Assembly (NCBI RefSeq): GCF_007273535.1
Contig: NZ_RIBP01000004.1
Coordinates: 3,754,602 to 3,818,601 of the forward strand
Length of the DNA: 64,000 nucleotides
Source: Niallia circulans
Lineage (GTDB): Bacteria > Bacillota > Bacilli > Bacillales > Cytobacillaceae
Reading direction: 5' to 3'
This document shows, in pieces, positions 1 through 8,145 of the stretch. Below the pieces are notes generated by a model that did no database searches, was not told where the DNA came from, and saw only the letters and a program-made list of their open reading frames with translations. A program made the position numbers and the translations under genes. The first letter of the stretch is position 1. Every line of letters starts with the position of its first letter.

Positions 1-56
1 CAATACTCCGATATGAAGCCAAATATAGCTTAACGTCTTTTCAACGCTGATTGTTT

Positions 57-1055
57 TTATTTTTCCCAGTCCACTGAAAGATCCCATGCGATTGGCTTCT
101 CCATCCATTGTTTTGCTGCTTCCACATTATCTGCTTTACCTAATACCCACATCAACTTTGCTATGATTGCTTCTGTGTTCATATCTGCCGATAAGATAAC
201 ATTATATTGCGCAACTTTTCTTCCTACTTCGTATAAATACAGGTCTTGGCCTTCTTCCAAACACTGGGTTGAGATAACGACCGCAACACCTGCTTCTACC
301 ATTTCCGCTAATTTCGGAAGCAGGTTTCTATCTTCAAATGGCAAGCCGCCATTACCGAAGCTTTCAATTACAATACCTTTATAATTATTCTTTAAATAGT
401 CAAAGATCTCAGGCTTTGTACCGGGATGCAATTTCAGCAGAAACACATCAGAACATAAGCTAGTATCCTTTTTGAAAGCCTCTGAAGATTTTTTAGGTTT
501 CCAGTAATACTGGATTTTTTTATTTTGCATAGACGCTACATATGGGTGATTAATACTCTCAAATGCATCATAGCTTTTTGTCCTCATTTTCACTGCTCGT
601 GTACCAATGATAACCCTGCCATCAAACACAACAAAAACCCCGCCTATATCTTCTGTAGCAAAATGAATGCTGTCTGCAACATTTTTCTTTGCGTCAGTTT
701 GCTTAAAGCTGATTGGAACTTGAGATCCAGTTATTACAACAGGCTTTTCAAGTCCTTGAAGCATGTATGATAATGCAGCAGAAGTATACCCCATCGTATC
801 CGTTCCATGTGTAATTACAAATCCATCATATAAGTCATAATTGTTGCTGATGGCTTCTGCAATCACTTTCCAATGCTCTGGCTGCATATTCGTACTGTCT
901 CTGTTCATTAGAATTTCACATGTTACATCAACTGATTGGGAATCTCCCTCAAAATGCACTAATAACTCCTCTGCAGTCATTCCAGGAACTAACCCTTCAT
1001 TTCCCTCTATAGAAGCAATGGTACCGCCTGTGGCTAGCAGCAATATTTTTTTCAT
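57..1055 (-). CDS. ansA: L-asparaginase, type I (AnsA-like)
   Basis: Hydrolyses L-asparagine to aspartate and ammonia in the cytoplasm. The 332-residue protein has both asparaginase active-site signatures: the N-terminal TGGTIAS block (residues 9-15, nucleophile Thr12) and the THGTDTM block (residues 82-88, Thr85-Asp86). There is no signal peptide, and the length matches Bacillus AnsA. The ATG follows an AGGAGGAGC ribosome site. It is divergent from an AnsR-like HTH gene, as expected for the Bacillus ans locus. No ansB (aspartase) lies downstream inside the window, though only 56 bases remain to the edge. Regulation by the neighbour is inferred. Confidence 0.93.
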   Translation of the reverse strand: MKKILLLATGGTIASIEGNEGLVPGMTAEELLVHFEGDSQSVDVTCEILMNRDSTNMQPEHWKVIAEAISNNYDLYDGFVITHGTDTMGYTSAALSYMLQGLEKPVVITGSQVPISFKQTDAKKNVADSIHFATEDIGGVFVVFDGRVIIGTRAVKMRTKSYDAFESINHPYVASMQNKKIQYYWKPKKSSEAFKKDTSLCSDVFLLKLHPGTKPEIFDYLKNNYKGIVIESFGNGGLPFEDRNLLPKLAEMVEAGVAVVISTQCLEEGQDLYLYEVGRKVAQYNVILSADMNTEAIIAKLMWVLGKADNVEAAKQWMEKPIAWDLSVDWEK

Positions 1056-1095
1056 GATAGCTCCTCCTAGTTACAAATCCTTTTTTACGTATGCG

Positions 1096-1105
1096 ATACG
1101 CGTAT
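1096..1105. promoter_or_regulatory. Palindromic operator candidate O1 of the ans locus
   Basis: ATACGCGTAT is a perfect 10-bp palindrome just downstream of the likely ansA start site. A near copy, ATTCGCGTAT (9 of 10 identical), lies at 1160-1169, 64 bp away. Assignment to the AnsR-like protein is inference. Confidence 0.55.
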
Positions 1106-1117
1106 TCATTTATTTGT

Positions 1118-1147
1118 ATTATAGTACCACCATTACCAATAAAGCAA
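1118..1147 (-). promoter_or_regulatory. Candidate ansA promoter
   Basis: On the minus strand TATAAT (1123-1118) is preceded after 18 bp by TTGCTT (1147-1142), so transcription would start near 1111. The palindrome at 1096-1105 would then sit at about +6 to +15, a position that fits a repressor. Confidence 0.5.
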
Positions 1148-1159
1148 TATTTGTATTCA

Positions 1160-1169
1160 ATTCGCGTAT
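1160..1169. promoter_or_regulatory. Palindromic operator candidate O2 of the ans locus
   Basis: ATTCGCGTAT is the second copy of the ATACGCGTAT palindrome. It lies upstream of the extended -10 (TGCTATACT, 1196-1204) of the divergent regulator gene, so both promoters could be controlled from the pair. Confidence 0.5.
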
Positions 1170-1235
1170 TTTTTCTTTTAAAACGAATTTAGACATGCTA
1201 TACTTCCAAATATAGAGTAAAAGGGGGAACATTCG

Positions 1236-1562
1236 TTGCTGCAAATATTAAGCGAGCTTAGAAAAAACAAAAATTGGTCTCAAGCTGAAACAGCGGAGCT
1301 TTTAGGGATAGCCAAAAGTACATACGCTGGTTATGAATCAGGATATCGTGAACCTTCTTTAAGAGCCCTCATCCAAATAGCTGATTTATTTGACGTCTCT
1401 ATTGATGTAATTCTTGCTCGCAAAAATCAGACTACTATATTAGAGCTGGCTACCATTTCTAAAATGGATAATATCGTTCTGACTGTTGATGGCAAGCCAC
1501 TGACAGAGGAAGAGATCACAAACCTCATAGCATTTACTACAGTTAGGCGAAAGCTTGGCTAG
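1236..1562 (+). CDS. ansR: XRE-family HTH repressor, AnsR-like
   Basis: A 108-residue DNA-binding protein with an XRE/Cro helix-turn-helix at about residues 4-60 (recognition region around the AKSTYAGYESGYREPS stretch) and a short C-terminal tail. In B. subtilis, AnsR represses ansAB; divergent placement next to an asparaginase gene supports the same role here. The start is TTG at 1236, preceded by a strong AAGGGGGA site (1221-1228) at 7 bp. An extended -10 (TGCTATACT, 1196-1204) lies upstream. The identity as AnsR rests on position and HTH similarity. Confidence 0.72.
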   Translation: MLQILSELRKNKNWSQAETAELLGIAKSTYAGYESGYREPSLRALIQIADLFDVSIDVILARKNQTTILELATISKMDNIVLTVDGKPLTEEEITNLIAFTTVRRKLG

Positions 1563-1571
1563 AACGATGCA

Positions 1572-1607
1572 TAAAAAAAACCTGATTTATAAAATCAAGT
1601 TTTTTTC
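1572..1607. terminator. Bidirectional terminator between ansR and the nitroreductase
   Basis: An A-rich arm plus CTGATTT pairs with AAATCA plus a T-run around a short ATA loop, with one mismatch. It has an A-tract on one side and a T-tract on the other, so it can serve both convergent genes. Confidence 0.6.
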
Positions 1608-1619
1608 CTGCTTCGTATA

Positions 1620-2105
1620 TTAATTTAAATGCTTAACTTTTAATTCAATTGATTGCCTTTCCTTTGCATCCTTTGTTTCATCAGGATACCCAACTGCAAT
1701 CACACCAACTACATCATAGTCGTCTGAAACACCTAAAATGTTTCTTCCATTTTCAGAAGCGCCAACAGAACTCCAGAATGTTCCTAAGCCTTTTTCACAT
1801 GATAGTAAAAGGAAATTTTGGATGAAACAAGAAACAGCAGCTGCGTTTTCTTCCCTTTCTAAGGTGTTTCTTCCTTTATGTGAAAGAACAGCAAATAAGA
1901 TTGGTGCATCTCCGAAATTAATTTTATGATTAAACTTCGCTCTTGTTTCTTCCCCAATAAACAGAATTTCCCAAGGCTCTGTCATCTTATGGTTCGGAGC
2001 AAATGCGGATACTTGGAGAAGTTCTTTAATTGTATCTGTACTAACAGCTGTCGTTTTAAACTTTTTAATCGTTCTTCTACCTTTAATTATTGTTTCCAAG
2101 CTCAT
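1620..2105 (-). CDS. Nitroreductase-family FMN oxidoreductase
   Basis: A 161-residue flavin-dependent oxidoreductase of the nitroreductase fold (short YdjA/YfhC-like branch). The opening segment SLETIIKGRRTIKKFK is the FMN-phosphate-binding RRSxR-type motif, followed by the APNHKMTEPWEI segment and a C-terminal VGYPDE motif. These are usual landmarks of NAD(P)H-dependent nitro/quinone reductases. I chose the ATG at 2105 because AAAAGGGGATAG lies just upstream; the frame is open for 33 more codons but without a better start. The physiological substrate cannot be told from sequence. It is convergent with ansR. Confidence 0.8.
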   Translation of the reverse strand: MSLETIIKGRRTIKKFKTTAVSTDTIKELLQVSAFAPNHKMTEPWEILFIGEETRAKFNHKINFGDAPILFAVLSHKGRNTLEREENAAAVSCFIQNFLLLSCEKGLGTFWSSVGASENGRNILGVSDDYDVVGVIAVGYPDETKDAKERQSIELKVKHLN

Positions 2106-2290
2106 TCTATCTATCCCCTTTTCACATTTTTTCTCTTTCATTATACATGAAAACAGCATTTTTTTCCTATCGACAAATTTCCCAGGAAATCTATGAACCA
2201 ACAAATTATCGCAAAATTCGTTTCATTCGTTTTAGATTCTCTCATTAAGGGAACTAGAATTGTAATTTACAATAGAAAAGGAGAATGAAC

Positions 2291-3064
2291 ATGGATAAAA
2301 AAGTTGCAGTCATAACTGGTTCTGGACAGGGTATCGGGAAAGCCATCGCAGAAAGGCTTGGCAAAGATGGATTTACCATTGTTATTAGTGATGTTAATGA
2401 AGAAAGTGCAAACAGAACAAGCATTGAATTAATGGATAAAGGCATTGAAAGTATGGCCGTCCAGGCAAATGTCAGCTCCAAGAAAGAGATAGAAAATCTC
2501 GTCGAACAAACTGTGCAGCAGTATGGACAGCTTGATGTTTTCATTAATAATGCTGGAATTGATCAAGTTGATTCAATCTTAAATATTTCAGAAGAAGATG
2601 TCCAAAAAATCTTTGAAGTGAATGTATTTGGAACATTATACGGCATCCAAGCCGCTGCTGAACAAATGAAAAAACAAGGTACAGGCGGAAAAATCATAAA
2701 TGCCTGCAGCATCGCTGGCCATCGGGCTTATTCCTTGTTAGGTGCTTATTCTGCGACAAAGTTTGCTGTTAAAGCATGGACACAGGCCGCTGCTGAGGAG
2801 CTTGCTTCAGCCAAAATAACCGTTAATTCTTATTGTCCAGGTATTGTTGGCACAAGTATGTGGGACAGAATCGATGCAGGCATGGTCGAATATATGAATC
2901 TCGAAAAAGGACAGGCATTTGAACAATTCTCTAAAAGCATTGCATTAGGACGCACCCAAGAACCAGAGGATGTTGCTAATTTCGTTTCCTTCCTTGCTTC
3001 AAAGGATTCAGATTATATGACAGGGCAATCGGTTCTTATTGACGGCGGTATACTTTACGGTTAA
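2291..3064 (+). CDS. budC: Acetoin (diacetyl) reductase / 2,3-butanediol dehydrogenase, SDR family
   Basis: A 257-residue classical short-chain dehydrogenase that interconverts diacetyl, acetoin and 2,3-butanediol with NADH, an overflow and redox-balancing step. The cofactor motif TGSGQGIG is at residues 9-16, NNAG near 87-90, and the catalytic Ser140-Tyr153-Lys157 triad matches BudC spacing. The C-terminal [14 protein letters not shown] segment is typical of the BudC branch. The AAAAGGAG site (2276-2283) is 7 bp from the ATG at 2291 and only 1 bp from an ATG at 2285, so the second is the better start. It is a single-gene unit ending in a strong terminator. Confidence 0.85.
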   Translation: MDKKVAVITGSGQGIGKAIAERLGKDGFTIVISDVNEESANRTSIELMDKGIESMAVQANVSSKKEIENLVEQTVQQYGQLDVFINNAGIDQVDSILNISEEDVQKIFEVNVFGTLYGIQAAAEQMKKQGTGGKIINACSIAGHRAYSLLGAYSATKFAVKAWTQAAAEELASAKITVNSYCPGIVGTSMWDRIDAGMVEYMNLEKGQAFEQFSKSIALGRTQEPEDVANFVSFLASKDSDYMTGQSVLIDGGILYG

Positions 3065-3066
3065 AA

Positions 3067-3104
3067 AAGAAAGAAGGCTTCCTTGACGGAAGCCTTCTTT
3101 CTTA
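3067..3104. terminator. Strong bidirectional terminator after budC
   Basis: A perfect 16-bp stem (3067-3082 with 3088-3103) around the loop TTGAC. It separates budC from the convergent kimA gene and can stop transcription from both sides. Confidence 0.85.
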
Positions 3105-3126
3105 AGTTGTTCATTCTAACTGGCTA

Positions 3127-4953
3127 TTACTTTTCAAAACGGAAAGGTACTGTTGTAACAATCACGTTTCTTCTATAAAGCAGATGTGCTTTCAGCAGCA
3201 AGCTTGATTGATTGTGCAGGATATTATGCCAGCTTTTCTTCGTGATGAATTGGGGAATAATAACGGTCACACTGTTATGGTTTTCCGCTCCCTTTTCTTC
3301 AATCACGTCTATGAATCTTCTTAACGGTCTAACTAAACTGCGATACTGTGAATGAATGGTTACTAGACGAATATCTGGTCGATATGCTTGCCATTTTTCC
3401 TCCATCCGCTTTTCACTTTCTCTGTCAAAAGCAACGTAAACAGCGATAATCGTTTGCCCGATACTTTCAGCATAGGCCAAGGAATTATCCACAACTTTCG
3501 TAATTCCTGCCACAGGTAGAATAACGATATTACCCTCCGGTTTTTCTGCCTTATGATTTTCATCCATACGCAGCTGTTTGGCAACATCCTCGTAATGTCC
3601 TTTAATACGATGGAAGATAAACACAATAATTGGCAGGAAGATTAACACAGACCAAACTTGCGAAAACTTAGTTGTAAATAAGATAAGCAGTACAGTCAAT
3701 GTGATGATCGCTCCGGCAAGATTGATGCTCATTTTCCATTTCCAGTTTTTCGGTCTTTCCGTAAACCATTTTTTAATCATTCCACTTTGCGATAAAGTAA
3801 ATGGAATGAATACACCAACTGCATATAGCGGAATCAGCATTTCCGTATTTCCCTTAAACAGGAAGATTAACAGGATTGATGCTGCACCGAGTGTAACAAT
3901 ACCATTTGAGTAGCCCAATCTATCACCGCGAATGGTGAATATTCTTGGCATATACTTATCAACGGCAAGGTTAACAGCCAATAACGGAAACGCAGCAAAA
4001 CCAGTGTTTGCAGCTAATATCAAAATAAGCGCTGTTGTTACTTGGATAAAATAATATACTCCAGTTCGTCCGAAAACTTCTGAAGCAATTTGAGATACGA
4101 CTGTTTCATCTGCTTTAGGAGATATTCCATACCAATAAGCCAATAAGGTAATCCCCGTGAACAGCACACCAAGAATAAGCCCCATCATCGTTAATGTTCG
4201 GACAGCATTTTTTGCTGATGGCTCTTTAAAGTTCGGAACAGCATTGGAGATAGCCTCAACCCCTGTTAGCGCAGAGCACCCAGATGAAAATGCCTTTAAT
4301 AACAAAAAGATGCTAAGTCCCGGGACAGCAGTCCCTATCGGCGTATGTTCAACGCTTCCGACATCTCCTGTGGCAATCTTCCACAGCCCAGTGCCTATAA
4401 GCACTGCCAACGCTATAACAAATAGGTACACCGGATAAGCAAGAATAGAGGCAGATTCAGTAACACCTCTTAAATTCAATATTGTAATTAAAACAACAAA
4501 CAAACAAGCAATGATTACATTATGTTCATGCAAAACAGGAAAGGCCGATGTTATAGCATCCGTTCCTGCTGAAACACTTACTGCTACAGTCAAAATATAA
4601 TCGACAAGCAAGGACCCCCCTGCAATCAAACCGGCATTTTCTCCCAGGTTTTTCTTTGAAACAATATATGCCCCGCCACCACGCGGATACGCATAAATGA
4701 TTTGTCTATACGACAGGATTAGTGCAACAAGGAGCACAAGTACGCCAATTGCAATCGGAATAGAATACCAGTATGCAAGAATACCAATACCTGCTAATAC
4801 GAGCAAAATTTGTTCTGTTCCGTATGCAACAGATGAAAGTGCATCAGAAGAAAGAATCGCCAATGCTTTAAGCTTGTTTAATTTTTGATCCCCAAGTGCA
4901 CTTGTTTTTAGTGGCTTCCCAATTAAAATTCGTTTTAAAATTGAACCGCTCAT
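3127..4953 (-). CDS. kimA: High-affinity potassium importer KimA (YdaO), KUP-like APC superfamily
   Basis: A proton-coupled K+ importer of the membrane; in B. subtilis KimA is inhibited by c-di-AMP binding to its cytosolic domain, and its mRNA is switched off by the c-di-AMP riboswitch. The protein shows about 12 hydrophobic segments in residues 30-460 and a soluble C-terminal region to residue 608. Stretches such as LSSDALSSVAYGTEQIL, GGGAYIVSK and LKAFSSGCSALTGVEAISNA closely follow KimA. The ATG at 4953 has GGAGG upstream and gives 608 residues, against 607 in B. subtilis. A ydaO riboswitch in the leader makes the assignment firm. Confidence 0.96.
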   Translation of the reverse strand: MSGSILKRILIGKPLKTSALGDQKLNKLKALAILSSDALSSVAYGTEQILLVLAGIGILAYWYSIPIAIGVLVLLVALILSYRQIIYAYPRGGGAYIVSKKNLGENAGLIAGGSLLVDYILTVAVSVSAGTDAITSAFPVLHEHNVIIACLFVVLITILNLRGVTESASILAYPVYLFVIALAVLIGTGLWKIATGDVGSVEHTPIGTAVPGLSIFLLLKAFSSGCSALTGVEAISNAVPNFKEPSAKNAVRTLTMMGLILGVLFTGITLLAYWYGISPKADETVVSQIASEVFGRTGVYYFIQVTTALILILAANTGFAAFPLLAVNLAVDKYMPRIFTIRGDRLGYSNGIVTLGAASILLIFLFKGNTEMLIPLYAVGVFIPFTLSQSGMIKKWFTERPKNWKWKMSINLAGAIITLTVLLILFTTKFSQVWSVLIFLPIIVFIFHRIKGHYEDVAKQLRMDENHKAEKPEGNIVILPVAGITKVVDNSLAYAESIGQTIIAVYVAFDRESEKRMEEKWQAYRPDIRLVTIHSQYRSLVRPLRRFIDVIEEKGAENHNSVTVIIPQFITKKSWHNILHNQSSLLLKAHLLYRRNVIVTTVPFRFEK

Positions 4954-5017
4954 GTCATCCTCCAGCTTTCCGCTAAAATGTCTTTCCAAGTTAGGTGATT
5001 ATCCAATTTTTGCACAC

Positions 5018-5043
5018 AAAAAAACCACGAGGATACCCCGTGG
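5018..5043 (-). terminator. Riboswitch-controlled terminator of kimA
   Basis: On the minus strand CCACGGGG-TAT-CCTCGTGG (plus 5025-5043) is followed by a run of seven Ts (plus 5024-5018), 65 bp before the kimA start. It is the expression platform for the c-di-AMP aptamer directly upstream, and premature stop at high c-di-AMP is expected. Confidence 0.9.
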
Positions 5044-5049
5044 CCGATT

Positions 5050-5200
5050 GTTAAAAATCGAACATCAGATTATTCCTCTCTCTAAACGCTTACGGAGTTA
5101 GCTGTCGGGTTGGGACATCTGAGAGTTGCCCCTCCTGCAATAGGATTCACCCCAAGTGCCTAGCATATGGCACAAAAAATTGGGTCCCCCGCTCCAAAAA
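5050..5200 (-). ncRNA. c-di-AMP riboswitch (ydaO-yuaA class)
   Basis: Read on the minus strand, the leader holds the conserved blocks of the class in order: CGGGGGACCCA, TTGGGGTGAATC, GGGCAACTCTC, CCCAACCCGACAGCTAACTCC and GTAAGCG. They are followed at once by an intrinsic terminator and kimA. In this class c-di-AMP binding favours termination, lowering K+ import. Exact 5' and 3' limits are approximate. Confidence 0.95.
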
Positions 5201-5237
5201 TGGATTAAGCGATTTACGAAATATTATTTACTTGAAG

Positions 5238-5266
5238 ATATTACTCCCATTCAGATAAAAAGTAAA
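5238..5266 (-). promoter_or_regulatory. Candidate kimA promoter
   Basis: The minus strand has TTTACT (5266-5261), a 17-bp spacer and TAATAT (5243-5238), placing a start about 30 bases before the riboswitch. Both hexamers are imperfect. The rest of the stretch 5267-5400 shows nothing I can name. Confidence 0.45.
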
Positions 5267-5401
5267 TGAAGGAAAAAGACCATAAACGAACAAAAAAACG
5301 CAAATGAACGCATGCAAGACAAATTACTCGTCCTCACCTAATCAACTCTCTGTTTTTTGCGGTTTTTCTCGTTATTTCATGTTTTCTAAAAAACAAAAAA
5401 T

Positions 5402-5437
5402 AAAAAAGGAAGGAATGCCGAGAACGGCATTCCTTCC
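5402..5437 (-). terminator. Terminator of the yjlC-ndh operon
   Basis: A perfect 13-bp stem GGAAGGAATGCCG (5408-5420) pairs with 5425-5437 around AGAA. On the minus strand it is followed by a T-run from the A-tract at 5402-5407. Confidence 0.88.
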
Positions 5438-5459
5438 AATAGTTCATTTATTAGTTTTA

Positions 5460-6644
5460 TTAGTATGCTAAGCTGAACAAGCCTTTAATATGTGAAAGAT
5501 AACGAATGTTAGATGCTTCTTTCATCATTGATGCAGGCATGCCTTTAAGCGGAGTTGAGCTTCCGCCAACAATTGCAACACCGTCTTTGCGGCCAAGGCT
5601 TGCAAGTGTACCAGAGTTGATTGGGCTGAATCCTTCTAATGCTTTACCTTCAAGGTATGCAAAAAGGTTGTACCCGATTAACTCACCCATTTGCCATGCG
5701 ATTTGAGCAGTTGGAGGTGCTGGACGTCCATCTCCATCAGCTGGGAAGTAAACTGCGCTGTCACCAGCAACAAATACTTCAGGATGTGAAGTGGATTGTA
5801 AGAAGTCGTTCACTGTTGCACGTCCACGGTTTACTTCTAAACCAGAAACGCCAACTAGTGGGTTACCTTGAACTCCACCTGTCCATACAAATGTGTTAGC
5901 AACGATTTTTTGACCATCTTTCAAGTCAATTACATTGCCTGCTACATTTGTTACAGCAAGTCCAGTCAAGAACTTAACGCCGCGAGCTTCCAAGCTTTTA
6001 GTTGCTCTCTCAATCAAATTATCTGGAAGAACAGGAAGAATTTTTGGTCCTGCTTCAACTAAAGATAAGTTGATTTCTTTGTAGTCTACGCCGTATTTCT
6101 TTGTCATTGCAGGAAGAATGTCAGCTAGTTCACCAACTAGTTCAACGCCAGTTAGACCGCCGCCACCGATAAGGATTGTAGCATCTTCCGGTTTTTTCGT
6201 TTTAGCATATTCACTGATGCGTGCTTCAACATGTTTGTAGATGTTGTTTGCATCTTCAGCTGATTTAAGAACCATGCTGTTTTCTTCTAATCCTGGAATT
6301 CCGAAGTAAGCTGTTACGCTACCTAATGCAACAACAAGTGCATCGTAGCTCAACTTAGATCCATCACCAAGGATAACTTCTTTGTTGTCTACATTGAAAG
6401 TTTCAACTGTAGCAATCTTAATGTCTACATCAAGACCTTTAAGAAGTTTATCTAGAGGCATTGCTACAGCTTTTTCATGAACGTTTCCTGCTGCAAGGCG
6501 ATGTAATTCTGTAATAATTTGATGTGTTGGATATTTGTTAATAACCGTCACATTTGCTTGTGATTTAGTGTAATATTTACGAACATTTTGAGCAGCTAAA
6601 AGCCCGCCGTATCCTGCACCTAAAATAACTATGTTTTTTGACAT
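5460..6644 (-). CDS. ndh: Type II NADH dehydrogenase (NDH-2)
   Basis: A single-subunit, non-proton-pumping NADH:menaquinone oxidoreductase on the inner face of the membrane; the main entry of NADH electrons into the Bacillus respiratory chain. Two dinucleotide folds are visible: GAGYGG (residues 9-14) for FAD and IGGGGLTGVELVGE for NADH. The FAD-ribose motif FVAGDSAVYF follows, and the C-terminal SHIKGLFSLAY region is the membrane-anchoring end. The ATG at 6644 has GGAGG upstream and gives 394 residues, close to B. subtilis Ndh. It forms an operon with yjlC, 39 bp upstream. A Rex-type operator lies before yjlC. Confidence 0.95.
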   Translation of the reverse strand: MSKNIVILGAGYGGLLAAQNVRKYYTKSQANVTVINKYPTHQIITELHRLAAGNVHEKAVAMPLDKLLKGLDVDIKIATVETFNVDNKEVILGDGSKLSYDALVVALGSVTAYFGIPGLEENSMVLKSAEDANNIYKHVEARISEYAKTKKPEDATILIGGGGLTGVELVGELADILPAMTKKYGVDYKEINLSLVEAGPKILPVLPDNLIERATKSLEARGVKFLTGLAVTNVAGNVIDLKDGQKIVANTFVWTGGVQGNPLVGVSGLEVNRGRATVNDFLQSTSHPEVFVAGDSAVYFPADGDGRPAPPTAQIAWQMGELIGYNLFAYLEGKALEGFSPINSGTLASLGRKDGVAIVGGSSTPLKGMPASMMKEASNIRYLSHIKGLFSLAY

Positions 6645-6683
6645 GGTATATCCTCCGTCCTTCGTTCTATTCAATTGTTGAAC

Positions 6684-7115
6684 TTATTTTTGTTGGTCAC
6701 GCTCGTTCAAGATTTGAAGATAGCTTTGTGTAAAACGCAGCATTTTTTGAGCTTGAGGATCTTTTAGTAATTTAAGCAAACCGAATACACCGATTGTTTC
6801 ATTGCTTTGCTCTGCACGATCCTTCGCTTCGATTACAGCTGAAGCCATGCCTTTTGCTGAATGAACGACTGGTTCAAGCATTTCAGTTGTTGCATTAACC
6901 ATATCACTCATGAAGACCTCATCTTTTGATAGGCCTTGAACAAGATCATATGAGCTTGTTAATGTATTAACGACTTCTGTTAATTTTGGCAGCTGTTCGA
7001 TTAAAGTAGTCAATGACTCTTGTACCTCAGGCTTTAAAAGCTGATCCAATAAGTCTTGGCTATTAGTAGATGTAGCTGTCAGTTCAGCACTTGTTTGTGT
7101 AGTTGTTTCTGACAT
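6684..7115 (-). CDS. yjlC: DUF1641 protein YjlC, partner of ndh
   Basis: A 143-residue soluble, acidic and mostly helical protein of the DUF1641 family. Bacillus YjlC is co-transcribed with ndh, and the same gene pair is seen here. Its molecular role is not established. The C-terminal segment (GVFGLLKLLKDPQAQKMLRF, about residues 109-128) is the most conserved part of the family. The ATG has AAAGGAG at 8 bp. There are no transmembrane segments. Shared Rex control suggests a link to respiratory NADH oxidation, which is inference. Confidence 0.85.
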   Translation of the reverse strand: MSETTTQTSAELTATSTNSQDLLDQLLKPEVQESLTTLIEQLPKLTEVVNTLTSSYDLVQGLSKDEVFMSDMVNATTEMLEPVVHSAKGMASAVIEAKDRAEQSNETIGVFGLLKLLKDPQAQKMLRFTQSYLQILNERDQQK

Positions 7116-7160
7116 AACTGATTCTCCTTTGCTATTGGCATTTTCCTAATGTGTTTTGGA

Positions 7161-7188
7161 ATAATACTTCCAAAAACTATTGTGCAAA
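7161..7188 (-). promoter_or_regulatory. Candidate yjlC-ndh promoter
   Basis: On the minus strand TTTGCA (7188-7183), 16 bp, then TATTAT (7166-7161). The -35 lies inside the Rex palindrome, so Rex binding would block RNA polymerase. Confidence 0.5.
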
Positions 7189-7197
7189 ATTGCACAA
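7180..7197. promoter_or_regulatory. Rex operator before yjlC-ndh
   Basis: TTGTGCAAAATTGCACAA keeps the TTGTG...CACAA arms and the 18-bp length of the Gram-positive Rex (NADH/NAD+ sensor) box. B. subtilis Rex represses yjlC-ndh, so site and genes agree. The 20-bp sequence is palindromic except for its central pair. Confidence 0.85.
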
Positions 7198-7372
7198 TGG
7201 TTTGTAGACTAATAATTAGTGCATTTTTTTTGGATACATTGATAATAAGGTATGTGGTTATACAAAACTAGTAAATAAACAACAACCCTTCATTAACTCC
7301 TTTAATATAATACCACTTTTTTATTAAAAATAAATGTGAACAGCACAAAATTTTAAAGATTTTTTTGTCCAG

Positions 7373-7388
7373 AGTGATATTTGTCACA
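7373..7388 (-). promoter_or_regulatory. Fnr-type box upstream of yjlC
   Basis: The minus strand reads TGTGACAAATATCACT, a full match to the Bacillus Fnr consensus TGTGA-N6-TCACT. A -10-like TAAAAT (7355-7350) lies on its downstream side. It is about 260 bp before yjlC. Otherwise the 490-bp gap 7116-7605 contains no gene I can support. Confidence 0.5.
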
Positions 7389-7572
7389 CTTAGTTTGACT
7401 ATTTTTATTATTGAAATGAATGAAAAAAATCTAATTAGTTTATCGTTTTGTATAATGCCCCCATAAATAATCAAGCATATACTACAAATTATTTGTGAAT
7501 TAATACTATTGTTAGCTTGTAATCATGACACTATGCATTCTTTCTGCTTAAATTTATTTAAGTCAAACACAT

Positions 7573-7598
7573 GAAAAAAACAGGTCATTACGACCTGT
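7573..7598 (-). terminator. Terminator after the Dabb-domain gene
   Basis: ACAGGTC (7580-7586) pairs with GACCTGT (7592-7598) around ATTAC; the minus strand continues into a T-run (7580-7573). Confidence 0.85.
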
Positions 7599-7605
7599 CG
7601 CGTTT

Positions 7606-7899
7606 TTATATTTCAATATCTACTACTATACTGTCCACTCTGCCGACTTCACGAATATATGCTGCAACGGCTTGATGTTCAGGGTTTGGGCCATACAATG
7701 AAAGTGCCTCTCTGTCTTCAAAACGCACCTTCAAGACAACCTGATAGTCTGTATTGCTTTGGGCAAAGTTCAACCCTGCCTGCAGGTCAACTACTCCCAT
7801 TATTTTATTTCTTAACGCGCGAAACCTTTTAATTACTTCCTGCAATTGTTCATCTGTAGTAGTTTCACTAAATTTAACAAGGACGATATGATCTATCAT
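7606..7899 (-). CDS. Dabb (stress-responsive A/B barrel) domain protein
   Basis: A 97-residue single-domain protein of the dimeric alpha-beta barrel Dabb family. The N-terminal IDHIVLVKF strand with the conserved His, the central YQVVLKVRFEDREAL segment and the HQAVAAYIREVG helix are typical of the family. Members are small cytosolic proteins; some are cyclases or quinone-handling enzymes, but no specific reaction can be assigned here. I chose the ATG at 7899 (AAAGAGG at 7 bp) over a start 13 codons earlier. It is a monocistronic unit with its own terminator. Confidence 0.78.
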   Translation of the reverse strand: MIDHIVLVKFSETTTDEQLQEVIKRFRALRNKIMGVVDLQAGLNFAQSNTDYQVVLKVRFEDREALSLYGPNPEHQAVAAYIREVGRVDSIVVDIEI

Positions 7900-8145
7900 G
7901 CACGAACCTCTTTCTGACTTACTATTTTTCGTTCTCATTTTAGCTGAATTTTAGTAAAGCAGCAAATTTTTCTGATATTTTCTTTAAAGTTATGTAAATG
8001 GACTTATTTTTCCTAAGTCCTTTGTAGGAATAAACTTACTGGTATCTGTATTTTAATGGAAGCCTGCTCTTTAAATATTTCCTTAAAACTTACGCATACT
8101 AATTTTAAACAAACGAATTCATTTTTCATTAAAAAAGGAGTTACT

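Noticed and set aside
35..56. Hairpin-like sequence at the left edge as the ansA terminator
   Set aside because: Arms do not pair well enough within the few bases present.
841..1215. 124-residue plus-strand frame over the start of ansA
   Set aside because: Antisense to a clear asparaginase and runs through the promoter region; composition is not protein-like.
7341..7360. Second Rex site (TGTGAACAGCACA) upstream of yjlC
   Set aside because: The arms are three bases too close together for a Rex box.
7268..7474. 68-residue minus-strand reading frame in the yjlC upstream gap
   Set aside because: AT-driven composition (Ile, Phe, Lys), no ribosome site, and it spans the Fnr-like box; most likely chance.
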